From contig CALAEV010000047.1 in the NCBI GenBank assembly GCA_937892525.1, forward strand, positions 1-22,805: DNA of 22,805 nt, given 5' to 3'. Numbering within the stretch: position 1 is the first letter of the stretch; each line of letters starts with the position of its first letter. The translations under genes were made by a program, and so were the position numbers. Positions 5,411 to 12,285 of this stretch are shown here, piece by piece. The notes under the pieces were generated by a model. It was given only the letters and a program-made list of their open reading frames with translations, had not been told where the DNA came from and made no database searches. The stretch comes from an uncultured Clostridia bacterium (GTDB taxonomy: Bacteria; Bacillota; Clostridia; Oscillospirales; Acutalibacteraceae).

Positions 5411-7165
5411 TTATTTTACGCTATTTACAGTAACAATATCGCCCTTAGCGTCTTTATCCACAACAAATGTTATTGTGTCGCCTGGATTAAGAATAACAAT
5501 CTTTTCTGCGTTTTTAACTGCAACTTTATAGTATGTTGCATTGTCAACGAGTTTGATATAGAAATAAGTTTCACCACCTGTGATGATGCTTCTTATCTCT
5601 TCCACCTTACCTGTTACCTCTACTGTTTCTACTTTAGGTGTATCAGGAGTTTCTTCTTGACCCATTGAGTCAACATCTACATCTACATTCACGCCGTTGC
5701 TTTTAAGCTCTGTCGCATAATTTTCAGTACACTCTGCAAGAGTATTACCAACACCAACAACTGTTGATTGCTCAACATTAACCATTGCATACATTTTTAC
5801 AAGTTGGCTACTATCTTTAAGTGCCATAAAATATGTTGGTTCGCCACTAACATTGAGAAGAATCGGGAATGTTGCAACATATCCTTTTTCCTGAACTTTA
5901 CCCTGTGCAGATGTTCTTGCGGTTTCTTCTAATGCACCAGCCTGTTGATAATAAACAGCTTCTTTTGTTCTCTGGTTAATAAGAATAAAACCGATAATTG
6001 ACTGGTCAGAGCTTATAGAAGTTACACCTGTATACATATAAACGTCATCATTAAGGGCTAAATAGTTATAACCTGATGATGTTACTTTTACATTTTCTTG
6101 ACCGATAATTGAGTTCCAGAAACCGTTGTTATATTTACCGTAATAGTTATACTGCTGATTTACAATGCTTGCAGAATAAACCTGGTCAAGCCACTGAAAC
6201 TCTTTATCACTTACAAACTTATCAGTAGGAAGCTTTGTTGTACCATCAAGACTTGTTGAAACGAGAGTTGTATCGCCGTTGATTGAGTCAACAATAACAG
6301 CACCAATTACATCTGTACCACCAAAAAGACCGATTGTTTTGTCAAGCACCGGAACAATCCAGAAAGGTCTGCCTGTTTCGTCAATTTCAAATGATGGCTC
6401 GCCTAAAATAAGTGATGGGTATTTGAAACGGACATGACGAATAAGATATTCGTTGAAATGCTCTGCCGGTGAATACTTCATGCCTTCTTCGAGTCGAACT
6501 GTTTCTGCTTTCTGAGTTGTCATATCAACAATAATATATGCAGGAATACCCTCTTTTGTATTCTTAAGCCATTTGAAAACATCACCGTAATCAAGTGACT
6601 GAACGCGAACAGGAGTGCCTTTATAGTTAATCTGTGTTGAATAATATTGATTTACAACAAACTGTGAAACATAGTCTGAAAGTTCACCAAGTGCACGAGT
6701 CGCAATCATATTTGATGAGTCCTTATCAAGACGAGGAACTGCTGAAAAGTCAACTTCTTCAATTTCTTCTGCAAAGTTACCTTCTTTTACATCAATAAGT
6801 TCTGCATAATCTTTTGCTCTGAAAATTGATGCACCTGCAAGATAACCGATACCTACAACTAAAACAAGCACAAGAATAAGTGCAATTGGAATTTTAACCT
6901 TATTCTTTGCGTATTCCATATATTCAGGACGGAAATAAGCCTTTGATGCAATTCCATAAATACCGATATATGCAACTATAAGCATACCGATATAAATATA
7001 GAGTTCAATTGCCTTAAAGTTAAGAGCAGGAAGCATAGCATAATATGCAACTGCACCAATAATCAAAGTAAGTACAATGCTTATAATTACTCTTTTAAGG
7101 TTACTGCCTTTGGGTGTTTCAGGAACAACTGACTTGCCACCAAAATCAACATTGATTGGGTCCAT
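5411..7165 (-). CDS. Conserved membrane-anchored protein of unknown function, 3 TM helices plus large external domain
   Basis: A 584-aa protein I cannot assign to a named function. A short cytosolic N-terminus (MDPINVDFGGKSVVPETPKG) is followed by three hydrophobic helices at about 24-45, 53-74 and 91-112, which puts residues 113-584 outside the membrane. That domain contains segments resembling PepSY-type modules (FEIDETGRPFWIVPV at about 280-295, then IGAVIVDSINGD), aromatic-rich stretches (QQYNYYGKYNNGFWNS), and after an acidic/Pro linker near 505-520 a small all-beta C-terminal domain, possibly OB-like (VEVTGKVEEI... to the end). No catalytic motif is evident. The start was set at ATG 7165 because AGAGGTAA precedes it; an upstream in-frame ATG lacks an SD. 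It appears monocistronic, with its own promoter (7196-7225) and a hairpin repeat after the stop. From memory, homologues are common but unnamed in Clostridia; an envelope role is only inferred. Confidence 0.85.
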   Translation of the reverse strand: MDPINVDFGGKSVVPETPKGSNLKRVIISIVLTLIIGAVAYYAMLPALNFKAIELYIYIGMLIVAYIGIYGIASKAYFRPEYMEYAKNKVKIPIALILVLVLVVGIGYLAGASIFRAKDYAELIDVKEGNFAEEIEEVDFSAVPRLDKDSSNMIATRALGELSDYVSQFVVNQYYSTQINYKGTPVRVQSLDYGDVFKWLKNTKEGIPAYIIVDMTTQKAETVRLEEGMKYSPAEHFNEYLIRHVRFKYPSLILGEPSFEIDETGRPFWIVPVLDKTIGLFGGTDVIGAVIVDSINGDTTLVSTSLDGTTKLPTDKFVSDKEFQWLDQVYSASIVNQQYNYYGKYNNGFWNSIIGQENVKVTSSGYNYLALNDDVYMYTGVTSISSDQSIIGFILINQRTKEAVYYQQAGALEETARTSAQGKVQEKGYVATFPILLNVSGEPTYFMALKDSSQLVKMYAMVNVEQSTVVGVGNTLAECTENYATELKSNGVNVDVDVDSMGQEETPDTPKVETVEVTGKVEEIRSIITGGETYFYIKLVDNATYYKVAVKNAEKIVILNPGDTITFVVDKDAKGDIVTVNSVK

Positions 7166-7195
7166 AAAATTACCTCTTTTCCATAATATGTAAAT

Positions 7196-7225
7196 AGTAT
7201 AGCACATTTTACTTGTAAAATACAA
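7196..7225 (-). promoter_or_regulatory. Promoter of the 584-aa membrane protein gene, with embedded palindrome
   Basis: Minus strand: -35 TTGTAT (7220-7225), 18-bp spacer, -10 TATACT (7196-7201) with an extended TG one base upstream. The spacer is almost entirely a 16-bp palindrome, ATTTTAC-TT-GTAAAAT (7206-7221), where a dimeric repressor could block RNA polymerase. Promoter call is moderate; operator is inferred. Confidence 0.5.
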
Positions 7226-7247
7226 TAATTAACGATGAATATATAAT

Positions 7248-7267
7248 GGGCGATTCGCGAATCGCCC
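7248..7267. repeat. 20-bp perfect palindrome, REP-like
   Basis: GGGCGATTCG followed immediately by its exact reverse complement, in the 107-bp gap between nth and the membrane protein gene, 5 bp past the nth stop. GC-rich against an AT-rich background. No T-run follows on the minus strand, so an intrinsic terminator is unlikely. Resembles the AGGGGCGATTCGCGAATCGCCC type of clostridial intergenic repeat (recalled, not searched). Confidence 0.65.
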
Positions 7268-7272
7268 CTAAA

Positions 7273-7899
7273 CTATACTTTCTTCTTGCAATATTCATTT
7301 ACTGCACAGTTTTCACAATTGGCCTTACGTGCTGTGCAGACTGCTCTGCCGTGAAGTACGGCACGATGGCAGAAGTCATTACTTTCGTGGGGTGGTAGGA
7401 TTTTCTTTAACTCCATTTCTACTTTTTTAGGGTCTTTTGTATCTACTAACCCCATTCTGTTTGTAAGTCGGATTAAATGAGTATCTGCCACGACTGCAGG
7501 TTTGCCATAAACATCGCCCACTATTAAATTTGCCGTTTTTCTGCCAACGCCTGAAAGAGTTGTTAAATCTTCAATATTATCCGGCACAACTCCACCGAAA
7601 CGGTCTCGCACTCCCCTTGCCATTTCAATAATATCACGAGCCTTACCGTGATAAAATCCGCAAGAGTGAATAATATTTTCAATATCTTTAACATCTGCAT
7701 TCACATAATCGTCAAGTGTTCTGTACTTATTAAAAAGTGCGGGGGTTACTAAATTCACCCTCGCATCTGTACACTGTGCCGAAAGACGTGTTGCAACAAG
7801 AAGTTCGAAGGGATTACCTGCTACCAGAGAACAGATAGCATCAGGATATTCCTTTTTAAGCCCCTCCACAAGAAGTTTTGCACGTTCTTTTTTAGTCAT
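7273..7899 (-). CDS. nth: Endonuclease III (DNA glycosylase/AP lyase)
   Basis: Base-excision repair enzyme that removes oxidised pyrimidines and cleaves the AP site. The 208-aa protein is of usual length. The helix-hairpin-helix LSGVGRKTAN (115-124) holds the catalytic Lys121; VVADTHLIRL holds the catalytic Asp139; four cysteines at 188, 195, 198 and 204 (C-x6-C-x2-C-x5-C) bind the [4Fe-4S] cluster. The ATG is 3 bp after the stop of the upstream XRE gene, and its SD (GGAG) is formed by the last sense codon of that gene and the base before, so nth translation is likely coupled to the regulator. Confidence 0.97.
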   Translation of the reverse strand: MTKKERAKLLVEGLKKEYPDAICSLVAGNPFELLVATRLSAQCTDARVNLVTPALFNKYRTLDDYVNADVKDIENIIHSCGFYHGKARDIIEMARGVRDRFGGVVPDNIEDLTTLSGVGRKTANLIVGDVYGKPAVVADTHLIRLTNRMGLVDTKDPKKVEMELKKILPPHESNDFCHRAVLHGRAVCTARKANCENCAVNEYCKKKV

Positions 7900-7902
7900 A
7901 AA

Positions 7903-8127
7903 TTACTCCGGATAATTCATATTATTAGGAAGTCCTAATAAAAAGTCTGCTGAAACATTAAAATATTTGCAAAGAGCAACAATATCTTTAAGACTTGGCT
8001 CAGTTGTGCCTGTTTCTAAGAAAGAAACCTTACGCTGAGTAATGCCAAGTGCATTTGCCAAATCTTTTTGAGTAATTGTTGGTATTTTTGCACATCTTAA
8101 ATATTTTAATCTATCATGAAATTGCAT
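7903..8127 (-). CDS. Small XRE-family DNA-binding regulator upstream of nth
   Basis: A 74-aa stand-alone helix-turn-helix protein. The HTH spans about residues 19-40 (TQKDLANALGITQRKVSFLE), followed by GTTEPSLKDIVALCKYFNVSADFLLGL, the standard Cro/C1 ending. No effector domain. I chose ATG 8127 (GAGGGTG upstream) because the 32 extra residues of the longer frame are unlike XRE proteins and lie over the likely promoter and leader. An extended -10 is at 8203-8211. It is co-directional and almost certainly co-transcribed with nth, 3 bp apart. Target unknown; autoregulation is the usual expectation. Confidence 0.85.
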   Translation of the reverse strand: MQFHDRLKYLRCAKIPTITQKDLANALGITQRKVSFLETGTTEPSLKDIVALCKYFNVSADFLLGLPNNMNYPE

Positions 8128-8202
8128 TTCTACACCCTCAAACCTACATTCATACGTAGTCAAAAATAATCGCCCAACAACCACTGGTGAGGGCGTGGGA
8201 AT

Positions 8203-8211
8203 ATAATACCA
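8203..8211 (-). promoter_or_regulatory. Extended -10 promoter of the XRE-nth operon
   Basis: Minus strand TGGTATTAT: a -10 TATTAT (8203-8208) with the TGn extension; no good -35. The predicted ~70-nt leader contains CGCCC (read at 8191-8195) and GGGCG (8171-8175), able to form a 5-bp GC stem in an otherwise AT-rich stretch. Confidence 0.4.
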
Positions 8212-8337
8212 CAACACTTGCAAAAATAAAAGATGTAGTTTGAAAATAACTATACAAAAAATATTGGATATTTTTGGTTAGTTTAACAAACTTTTTCAAC
8301 ATTTGAACAAAGTTATAAACTATCTATTATATTTGCC

Positions 8338-8366
8338 TTGTTTTTCGCAAATGTTGGGTATATAAT
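8338..8366 (+). promoter_or_regulatory. Promoter of the flavin reductase gene
   Basis: -35 TTGTTT (8338-8343), 17-bp spacer, -10 TATAAT (8361-8366), then an AAGGAG SD at 8380-8385. The leader is about 20 nt. The remaining 8224-8337 is AT-rich and shows nothing I can assign. Confidence 0.65.
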
Positions 8367-8394
8367 AAATACAATTTAAAAAGGAGTTTTTCGT

Positions 8395-8901
8395 ATGCAA
8401 AAAGAAATTAATATTAGAGAATTAAAAGATAATTTTGTTAAAATGATTAGCAACGACTGGGCTTTGCTTACATCAGGTAAAAGTGATGATTTCAACACAA
8501 TGACTGTAAGCTGGGGTGGAATCGGCGAACTCTGGAATAAAGATGTTTGCTTTGTGTTCGTTCGTCCACAGCGTTATACCTATGAATTCATAGAAAAAAA
8601 TGACTACTTTTCGCTTTCATTCTTTGGTGGGGAATACAAGAAAGAATTGGGTATTTGTGGCAGTAAGTCAGGTCGCGATATTGACAAGATGGCTGAAACA
8701 GGATTTTCTCCTGTTGACTTAGGTGAAGCGGTTGGCTTTGAACAAGCAAAGGTAAATATTGTTCTTAAAAAGCTTGCCTACCAAGATATAAAGCCTGACG
8801 GATTTATTGATGAAACAATTATGAAAAACTATGCTAACAACGATTTTCACAGAGTATATGTTGGGGAAATTGTGAAAGTAATTCAAAATTCAGAATGCTA
8901 A
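8395..8901 (+). CDS. Flavin reductase-like / flavoredoxin-type FMN-binding protein
   Basis: A 168-aa protein of the flavin reductase-like split-barrel family, which binds FMN and reduces flavin or passes electrons in anaerobes. Features: FNTMTVSWGGIGELWNKDVCFVFVRPQRYTYEFI (about 33-66), the typical core with a small turn and the R-P-x-R segment near the FMN phosphate; then YFSLSFFGGEYKKELGICGSKSGRDIDK (71-98), which matches flavoredoxin-type members. Length is within the family range. Own promoter, AAGGAG SD 9 nt before ATG, and a strong hairpin terminator 10 bp after the stop, so monocistronic. The natural electron donor and acceptor cannot be told from sequence. Confidence 0.88.
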   Translation: MQKEINIRELKDNFVKMISNDWALLTSGKSDDFNTMTVSWGGIGELWNKDVCFVFVRPQRYTYEFIEKNDYFSLSFFGGEYKKELGICGSKSGRDIDKMAETGFSPVDLGEAVGFEQAKVNIVLKKLAYQDIKPDGFIDETIMKNYANNDFHRVYVGEIVKVIQNSEC

Positions 8902-8910
8902 ATTATAATA

Positions 8911-8945
8911 AAAAACGATACGAGTCTGCACTCTGTATCGTTTTT
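8911..8945. terminator. Bidirectional terminator between flavin reductase and XRE regulator
   Basis: AAAAACGATAC (8911-8921) pairs with GTATCGTTTTT (8935-8945); GAGT/ACTC extends the stem past one bulged T, with a CTGC loop. T-runs on both strands; both convergent genes end at its edges (stops at 8901 and 8946). Confidence 0.85.
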
Positions 8946-9176
8946 CTATTTTTCATAAAACAAATCATCAAAAGAAACTTTCAAAATTTCTTTAATGCAT
9001 TTTAATTCATCAGCGTAAATGTGTCGTTGACCAACCTCAATTTTTGCAACTGAGCTTCGTGTAATGTCACACCCCATTGTTTGCAATTTCGCAGCCAACT
9101 GGTCCTGAGTCATAGGTATTTGTTCCCTAATAAGTTTTATTCTATTACCGATTTCTTTATCATAATTCCAATTCAT
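8946..9176 (-). CDS. XRE-family transcriptional regulator
   Basis: A 76-aa stand-alone HTH protein. NRIKLIREQIPMTQDQLAAKL (11-31) and ITRSSVAKIEVGQRHIYADELKCIKEILKVSFDDLF (38-73) form the complete five-helix Cro/C1-type fold; the recognition helix is around 39-47. ATG 9176 was chosen since AAGGTGA lies 6 nt upstream; the frame extends 5 codons further without an SD. Its promoter (9235-9263) overlaps that of the divergent Cys-rich gene at 9294 and contains TTGCAC-type inverted half-sites, the layout expected for a repressor controlling itself and its neighbour. That link is inference. Confidence 0.88.
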   Translation of the reverse strand: MNWNYDKEIGNRIKLIREQIPMTQDQLAAKLQTMGCDITRSSVAKIEVGQRHIYADELKCIKEILKVSFDDLFYEK

Positions 9177-9210
9177 AATGTCACCTTGCACCTAAATAAG
9201 AACAATTTTC

Positions 9211-9239
9211 TTGACATTATTTTAACCTTATGATAGTAT
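9211..9239 (+). promoter_or_regulatory. Candidate promoter of the small Cys-rich gene
   Basis: TTGACA (9211-9216), 17-bp spacer, TAGTAT (9234-9239). The -35 is consensus, the -10 weak, as for an activated or tightly regulated promoter. It overlaps the opposing -10 of the XRE gene. Confidence 0.4.
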
Positions 9240-9263
9240 AAATTTGCACCGATACGAGTGCAA
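9235..9263 (-). promoter_or_regulatory. XRE promoter with TTGCAC inverted repeat
   Basis: Minus strand: -35 TTGCAC (9258-9263), 17-bp spacer, -10 TATACT (9235-9240). The -35 is one arm of TTGCAC (9244-9249)-CGATACGA-GTGCAA (9258-9263). Another TTGCAC half-site occurs at 9186-9191, downstream of the predicted start. Likely operator region for the adjacent regulator. Confidence 0.5.
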
Positions 9264-9293
9264 TAACTATTTAATTTTAAAGGTATGACAGTT

Positions 9294-9533
9294 ATGAAAT
9301 GTAAAAACAGACTTTGTGTTTATCAAAAAGATGGTGAATGTATAACAGAAAGTGAAATTGAACTTGATTGGCATGGGCTTTGCAAAAATATGGTTCCTAT
9401 TCGCATTTCGGAATATAACCTTTACTATGAAAAACTTGTCACAAAATTGCAATTTGAAGACGGTGAACATTATCTTGATAACGAAAACGGCATAGTCCAT
9501 TATATAGCTGACAGTTATTCGGGTGATGCATAA
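9294..9533 (+). CDS. Small Cys-rich protein of unknown function
   Basis: 79 residues starting MKCKNRLCVYQKDGEC. Four cysteines in the N-terminal third (3, 8, 16, 30; C-x4-C-x7-C-x13-C) suggest a small metal-binding knuckle, like other short clostridial proteins with a C..N.C.Y....C pattern; the rest is acidic (EDGEHYLDNENG) with no recognised domain. ATG 9294 is preferred over 9285: AAAGG is about 10 nt before it but only 1 nt before the earlier ATG. Divergent from the XRE regulator, with a shared 120-bp promoter region, and closed by a strong terminator one base after its stop codon begins. Coding potential is supported by the SD, the terminator position and the Cys spacing; function unknown. 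Confidence 0.75.
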   Translation: MKCKNRLCVYQKDGECITESEIELDWHGLCKNMVPIRISEYNLYYEKLVTKLQFEDGEHYLDNENGIVHYIADSYSGDA

Positions 9534-9564
9534 AAAAGGACTGATTGAAAAATCAGTCCTTTTT
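9533..9564. terminator. Bidirectional terminator between Cys-rich gene and thioredoxin
   Basis: Perfect 14-bp stem AAAAAGGACTGATT / AATCAGTCCTTTTT closed by a GAAA tetraloop, with T-runs on both strands. It lies directly at the stops of both convergent genes (9533 and 9566). Confidence 0.95.
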
Positions 9565-9565
9565 C

Positions 9566-9877
9566 TTATTCTTCTACAAATTCTGCGATTTGGTGTTTTT
9601 CTTTTGCGCCTACAAATCGTTTTTCTTCTTGTCCGTTTTTGAAAAGAAGTACTGTTGGAATACTCATAACGCCGAATGTAAGGGCTAAATCAGTTGCCTC
9701 ATCAACATTGAGTTTGCAAACCTTTACACTATCATTTTCTTCTGCGAAAGCTTCAAGTTCAGGTGCCATCATCTGACATGGGCCACACCAATCAGCGTAC
9801 ATATCAAGAAGTACAGGTTTTTCTGAACGCAAAACTTCTTCTGCAAAATTATCAAGATTAACTTTAATTACTGCCAT
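9566..9877 (-). CDS. trxA: Thioredoxin
   Basis: Cytosolic dithiol-disulfide redox protein, 103 aa. Active site WCGPC with Cys31 and Cys34, cis-proline Pro74 in SIPT, and the closing GxxxK-like VGAKEK turn are all present; length is normal. Its ATG overlaps the stop of the upstream flavoprotein gene by one base (TAATG), with AGGAG 9 nt before the start, so the two are translationally coupled. No thioredoxin reductase gene is in the window. Last gene of the ligase-flavoprotein-thioredoxin operon, ending at a strong terminator. Which thioredoxin of the cell this is cannot be told, so the symbol is generic. Confidence 0.93.
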   Translation of the reverse strand: MAVIKVNLDNFAEEVLRSEKPVLLDMYADWCGPCQMMAPELEAFAEENDSVKVCKLNVDEATDLALTFGVMSIPTVLLFKNGQEEKRFVGAKEKHQIAEFVEE

Positions 9878-10467
9878 TATCTAACACTCCTATATAATGC
9901 TGCGGCTCTGTCAACATCTGTTTGGTCAACACCGCATTTATCTGTATTACGAGCAAGCATTGAGCCTTTAAGTTCAATATTAAGTACTGTGAATGCTTGT
10001 AAAAGTTGATGTTTAATAACCTCAAAACCAACCTCACCATCACTACCACTTGTAACAATAAGTACTGCCTTGCGTGGTTTTTCTATTGGGTGTTTCATAT
10101 TGCGACGGAAACGCGCTTCGTAGTAACGCTGAAAACGGTCAATAAGCGCTTTAAACGGTGCTGGCACACCCATAAAATAGATTGGTGTTGCAAATACGAT
10201 TACATCTGCAGTTTCAAACTTTTTAAAGAAATCTTCTAAATCTTTTTTTGAGCAACCATTACCTGCTTTACAGTAGCCACAAGCGTTACAAGGTATTGGA
10301 TTTAATTCATAAAGATTTACAATTTCAATATTTGTGCCTTTTGGGAATTCACGAAGAAGTGTTCCTAAAAGTTTTGCAGTATAGCCTGTTTTTCTTGGCG
10401 ATGCCATAAGGGCTAACACTTTTGTACCGTTAGAAAATTCTTCGGTATTACCGTAACCTAAAATCAT
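9877..10467 (-). CDS. Flavodoxin-fold NAD(P)H-dependent reductase with Fe-S flavoprotein-type Cys motif
   Basis: 196 aa, flavodoxin-like fold. KVLALMASPRKTGYTAKLL (16-34) is the beta-1/FMN phosphate loop; IVFATPIYFMGVPAPFKALIDRF (about 90-112) is the second FMN contact typical of NADPH-dependent FMN reductases. Cys60, 63, 66 and 72 (PCNACGYCKAGNGC, C-x2-C-x2-C-x5-C) match the compact cluster motif of archaeal/clostridial iron-sulfur flavoproteins (Isf), so a [4Fe-4S] cluster is likely. Isf proteins pass electrons between ferredoxin-like donors and O2, H2O2 or other acceptors. It starts 4 bp after the acyl-CoA ligase stop (SD GAGGAAT inside that gene) and overlaps trx at TAATG, suggesting a redox partner of the thioredoxin. 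Physiological substrate unknown. Confidence 0.85.
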   Translation of the reverse strand: MILGYGNTEEFSNGTKVLALMASPRKTGYTAKLLGTLLREFPKGTNIEIVNLYELNPIPCNACGYCKAGNGCSKKDLEDFFKKFETADVIVFATPIYFMGVPAPFKALIDRFQRYYEARFRRNMKHPIEKPRKAVLIVTSGSDGEVGFEVIKHQLLQAFTVLNIELKGSMLARNTDKCGVDQTDVDRAAALYRSVR

Positions 10468-10471
10468 TGTA

Positions 10472-12241
10472 TTATTCCTCTGTTTTTTCTTCTGTTTCTG
10501 TATTATTCTTTTTCTTCATATTTGCGTGACGCTTGATTTTCTTTGTGGTAGTCTTTTCAAATTCTTCGTCACGAATTTCAATATTTCTGATTTTCTTGTA
10601 TTTAGGAAGTTTCTTGTTTACATCCTTAACTGCTTCCTCAACAGATTTCTGAACATCTTCTTTTGTAATATCCTGACGCTTTAAGTTGTTCTTAATTTGC
10701 TCATAGTTAGGATAAATTGATGCACTAACATAAGTTTCGTCATCAACATCATCGCCGAAAACAAGACTTTCTTCAATAACAGGGTTGGTGTTGAGATAAT
10801 GCTCAACTTCTTCTGGGAAGATATTTTTACCGTTTTTAGTAACAATAACATTCTTACTTCTGCCTGTAATCTTATAGCAATTATGACGGTCGCAAGTACC
10901 AAGGTCCCCTGTTCTAAACCAACCATCTTCTGTAATTACCTGAGCAGTTGCTTCTGGATTTTTATAATAACCATTCATAACCATAGGACCACGCACCCAG
11001 ATTTCACCAACACCTAAATCGTCAGGGTCGTGAATAAATGCTTCAACACCAGGCATAGGTGTACCAATTGAGTCAGGAAGCATAAGACGGTCATTATTAC
11101 ACATAACAAGTGGTGCACATTCTGTAAGACCATAACCGATATAAAGGTCAATACCCATATGCATAATATCTTCTGCAACACGAGGGTCTAACGCTGCCGC
11201 ACCTGTAACAATAAGACGGAGTCTGCCACCGAAAGTTTCAATAACCTCTGCAAAGAGTTTACGGTCAAGGTCTTTAATGCCCACTGCTTTACTTAAAATT
11301 GACGCGTATTTACCAACCTTGAAAATAAGTTTACCTGCTGTTTTTTCTTCCATCTTCTTCATAATTTTACCGTGAACTTTTTCAATGAGAAGTGGAACAG
11401 TAATAAATGCTGTTGGTTTTACTTCCTTAAAGTTTTTGGTAATGTAACGAAGTCCATCACAGAAAGCAATACAAGCACCACAATAAATAATATAAAGGAA
11501 ACCGATTGAGCATTCGTAAGTATGGTGAATAGGAAGAATTGACAAAAGCTGGTCTTCTTCAGTAACTTTAATACAGCCTGCTGCACCAAGAACAACTGAA
11601 CAGATATTTTTTTGGCTTAAGCAAACACCTTTTGACACACCTGTTGTACCAGATGTGAAAAGAAGTGCCGTTGTTGCCTCAGGGTCAATAGTAATATCAT
11701 TAAGAAGCTTTTTACCACTTCTGTAAAGTTTTCTGCCTATATCAATATAATCTTCGTAATAAATTACGCCATCAGCCTCTAACTCATTAAAGCAAACAAA
11801 CTTAAATCCTTCAGGAAGTTCATCTTTTCTTTCAGCCAATGCCTTAATATATTTTTTGTCACCAAAAATCATAGTTGAGTCAGAATCATTAAGAACATCA
11901 ATAATATTGTCAGTTGTAAGTTCTTTATCAACAGGCACAATAACATTGTTACTGCAAGTAACTGCAAGATAAGTTACTGACCAATTATATGAGTTTGCAC
12001 CTACTACTGCAATATGATTTCTTGAATAGCCGTCTTGAATAAGAGTATTTGCAAGATAATAGATAGCATGGCGGAAATTCTTATAAGTTACCTCATAATA
12101 AACACCGTCTTTGTTCTTAAGTTTATATGCAGGACGCTCTGAAAAAAGATTTTCACTTTGGTCAATTAAGTCCTTAAAATCTTTAATTTGACGAACCTCA
12201 TAAAAAGGTTCATTTATTGGAAATCGGCTTTGATGACTCAT
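10472..12241 (-). CDS. AMP-dependent acyl-CoA synthetase/ligase (long-chain fatty acid type)
   Basis: 589-aa member of the ANL adenylate-forming superfamily: activates a carboxylic acid with ATP and loads CoA (or a carrier protein). Motifs: the P-loop TALLFTSGTTGVSKG (191-205), the IHHTYE segment (239-243), YGLTE (370-374), GEIWVRGPMVMNGYY (412-426), WFRTGDLG (441-448), the hinge ITGRSKNVIVTKNGKNIFPEEVE (458-480) and a C-terminal KTTTKKIKR carrying the likely catalytic lysine. The order and the hinge sequence fit long-chain fatty acyl-CoA ligases; substrate is not provable. The tail ends in a charged K/E run. SD GAGGTAA precedes the ATG; promoter at 12286-12313. Head of an operon with an Fe-S flavoprotein and thioredoxin. 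Confidence 0.93.
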   Translation of the reverse strand: MSHQSRFPINEPFYEVRQIKDFKDLIDQSENLFSERPAYKLKNKDGVYYEVTYKNFRHAIYYLANTLIQDGYSRNHIAVVGANSYNWSVTYLAVTCSNNVIVPVDKELTTDNIIDVLNDSDSTMIFGDKKYIKALAERKDELPEGFKFVCFNELEADGVIYYEDYIDIGRKLYRSGKKLLNDITIDPEATTALLFTSGTTGVSKGVCLSQKNICSVVLGAAGCIKVTEEDQLLSILPIHHTYECSIGFLYIIYCGACIAFCDGLRYITKNFKEVKPTAFITVPLLIEKVHGKIMKKMEEKTAGKLIFKVGKYASILSKAVGIKDLDRKLFAEVIETFGGRLRLIVTGAAALDPRVAEDIMHMGIDLYIGYGLTECAPLVMCNNDRLMLPDSIGTPMPGVEAFIHDPDDLGVGEIWVRGPMVMNGYYKNPEATAQVITEDGWFRTGDLGTCDRHNCYKITGRSKNVIVTKNGKNIFPEEVEHYLNTNPVIEESLVFGDDVDDETYVSASIYPNYEQIKNNLKRQDITKEDVQKSVEEAVKDVNKKLPKYKKIRNIEIRDEEFEKTTTKKIKRHANMKKKNNTETEEKTEE

Positions 12242-12285
12242 TTTATTTACCTCAATCTATTGTTTTTGATAAACATATTTAATTC

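Noticed and set aside
7240..7272. Palindrome after nth as an intrinsic terminator
   Set aside because: Stem is excellent but no T-run follows on the minus strand; kept as a repeat instead.
8161..8223. N-terminal 32-residue extension of the XRE protein upstream of nth
   Set aside because: No SD at the earlier ATG, and the stretch contains the likely extended -10 promoter and leader hairpin.
9267..9500. Minus-strand frame opposite the Cys-rich gene
   Set aside because: Phe/Lys-rich translation of AT-rich DNA, no SD; the plus-strand gene has SD, promoter and terminator in place.
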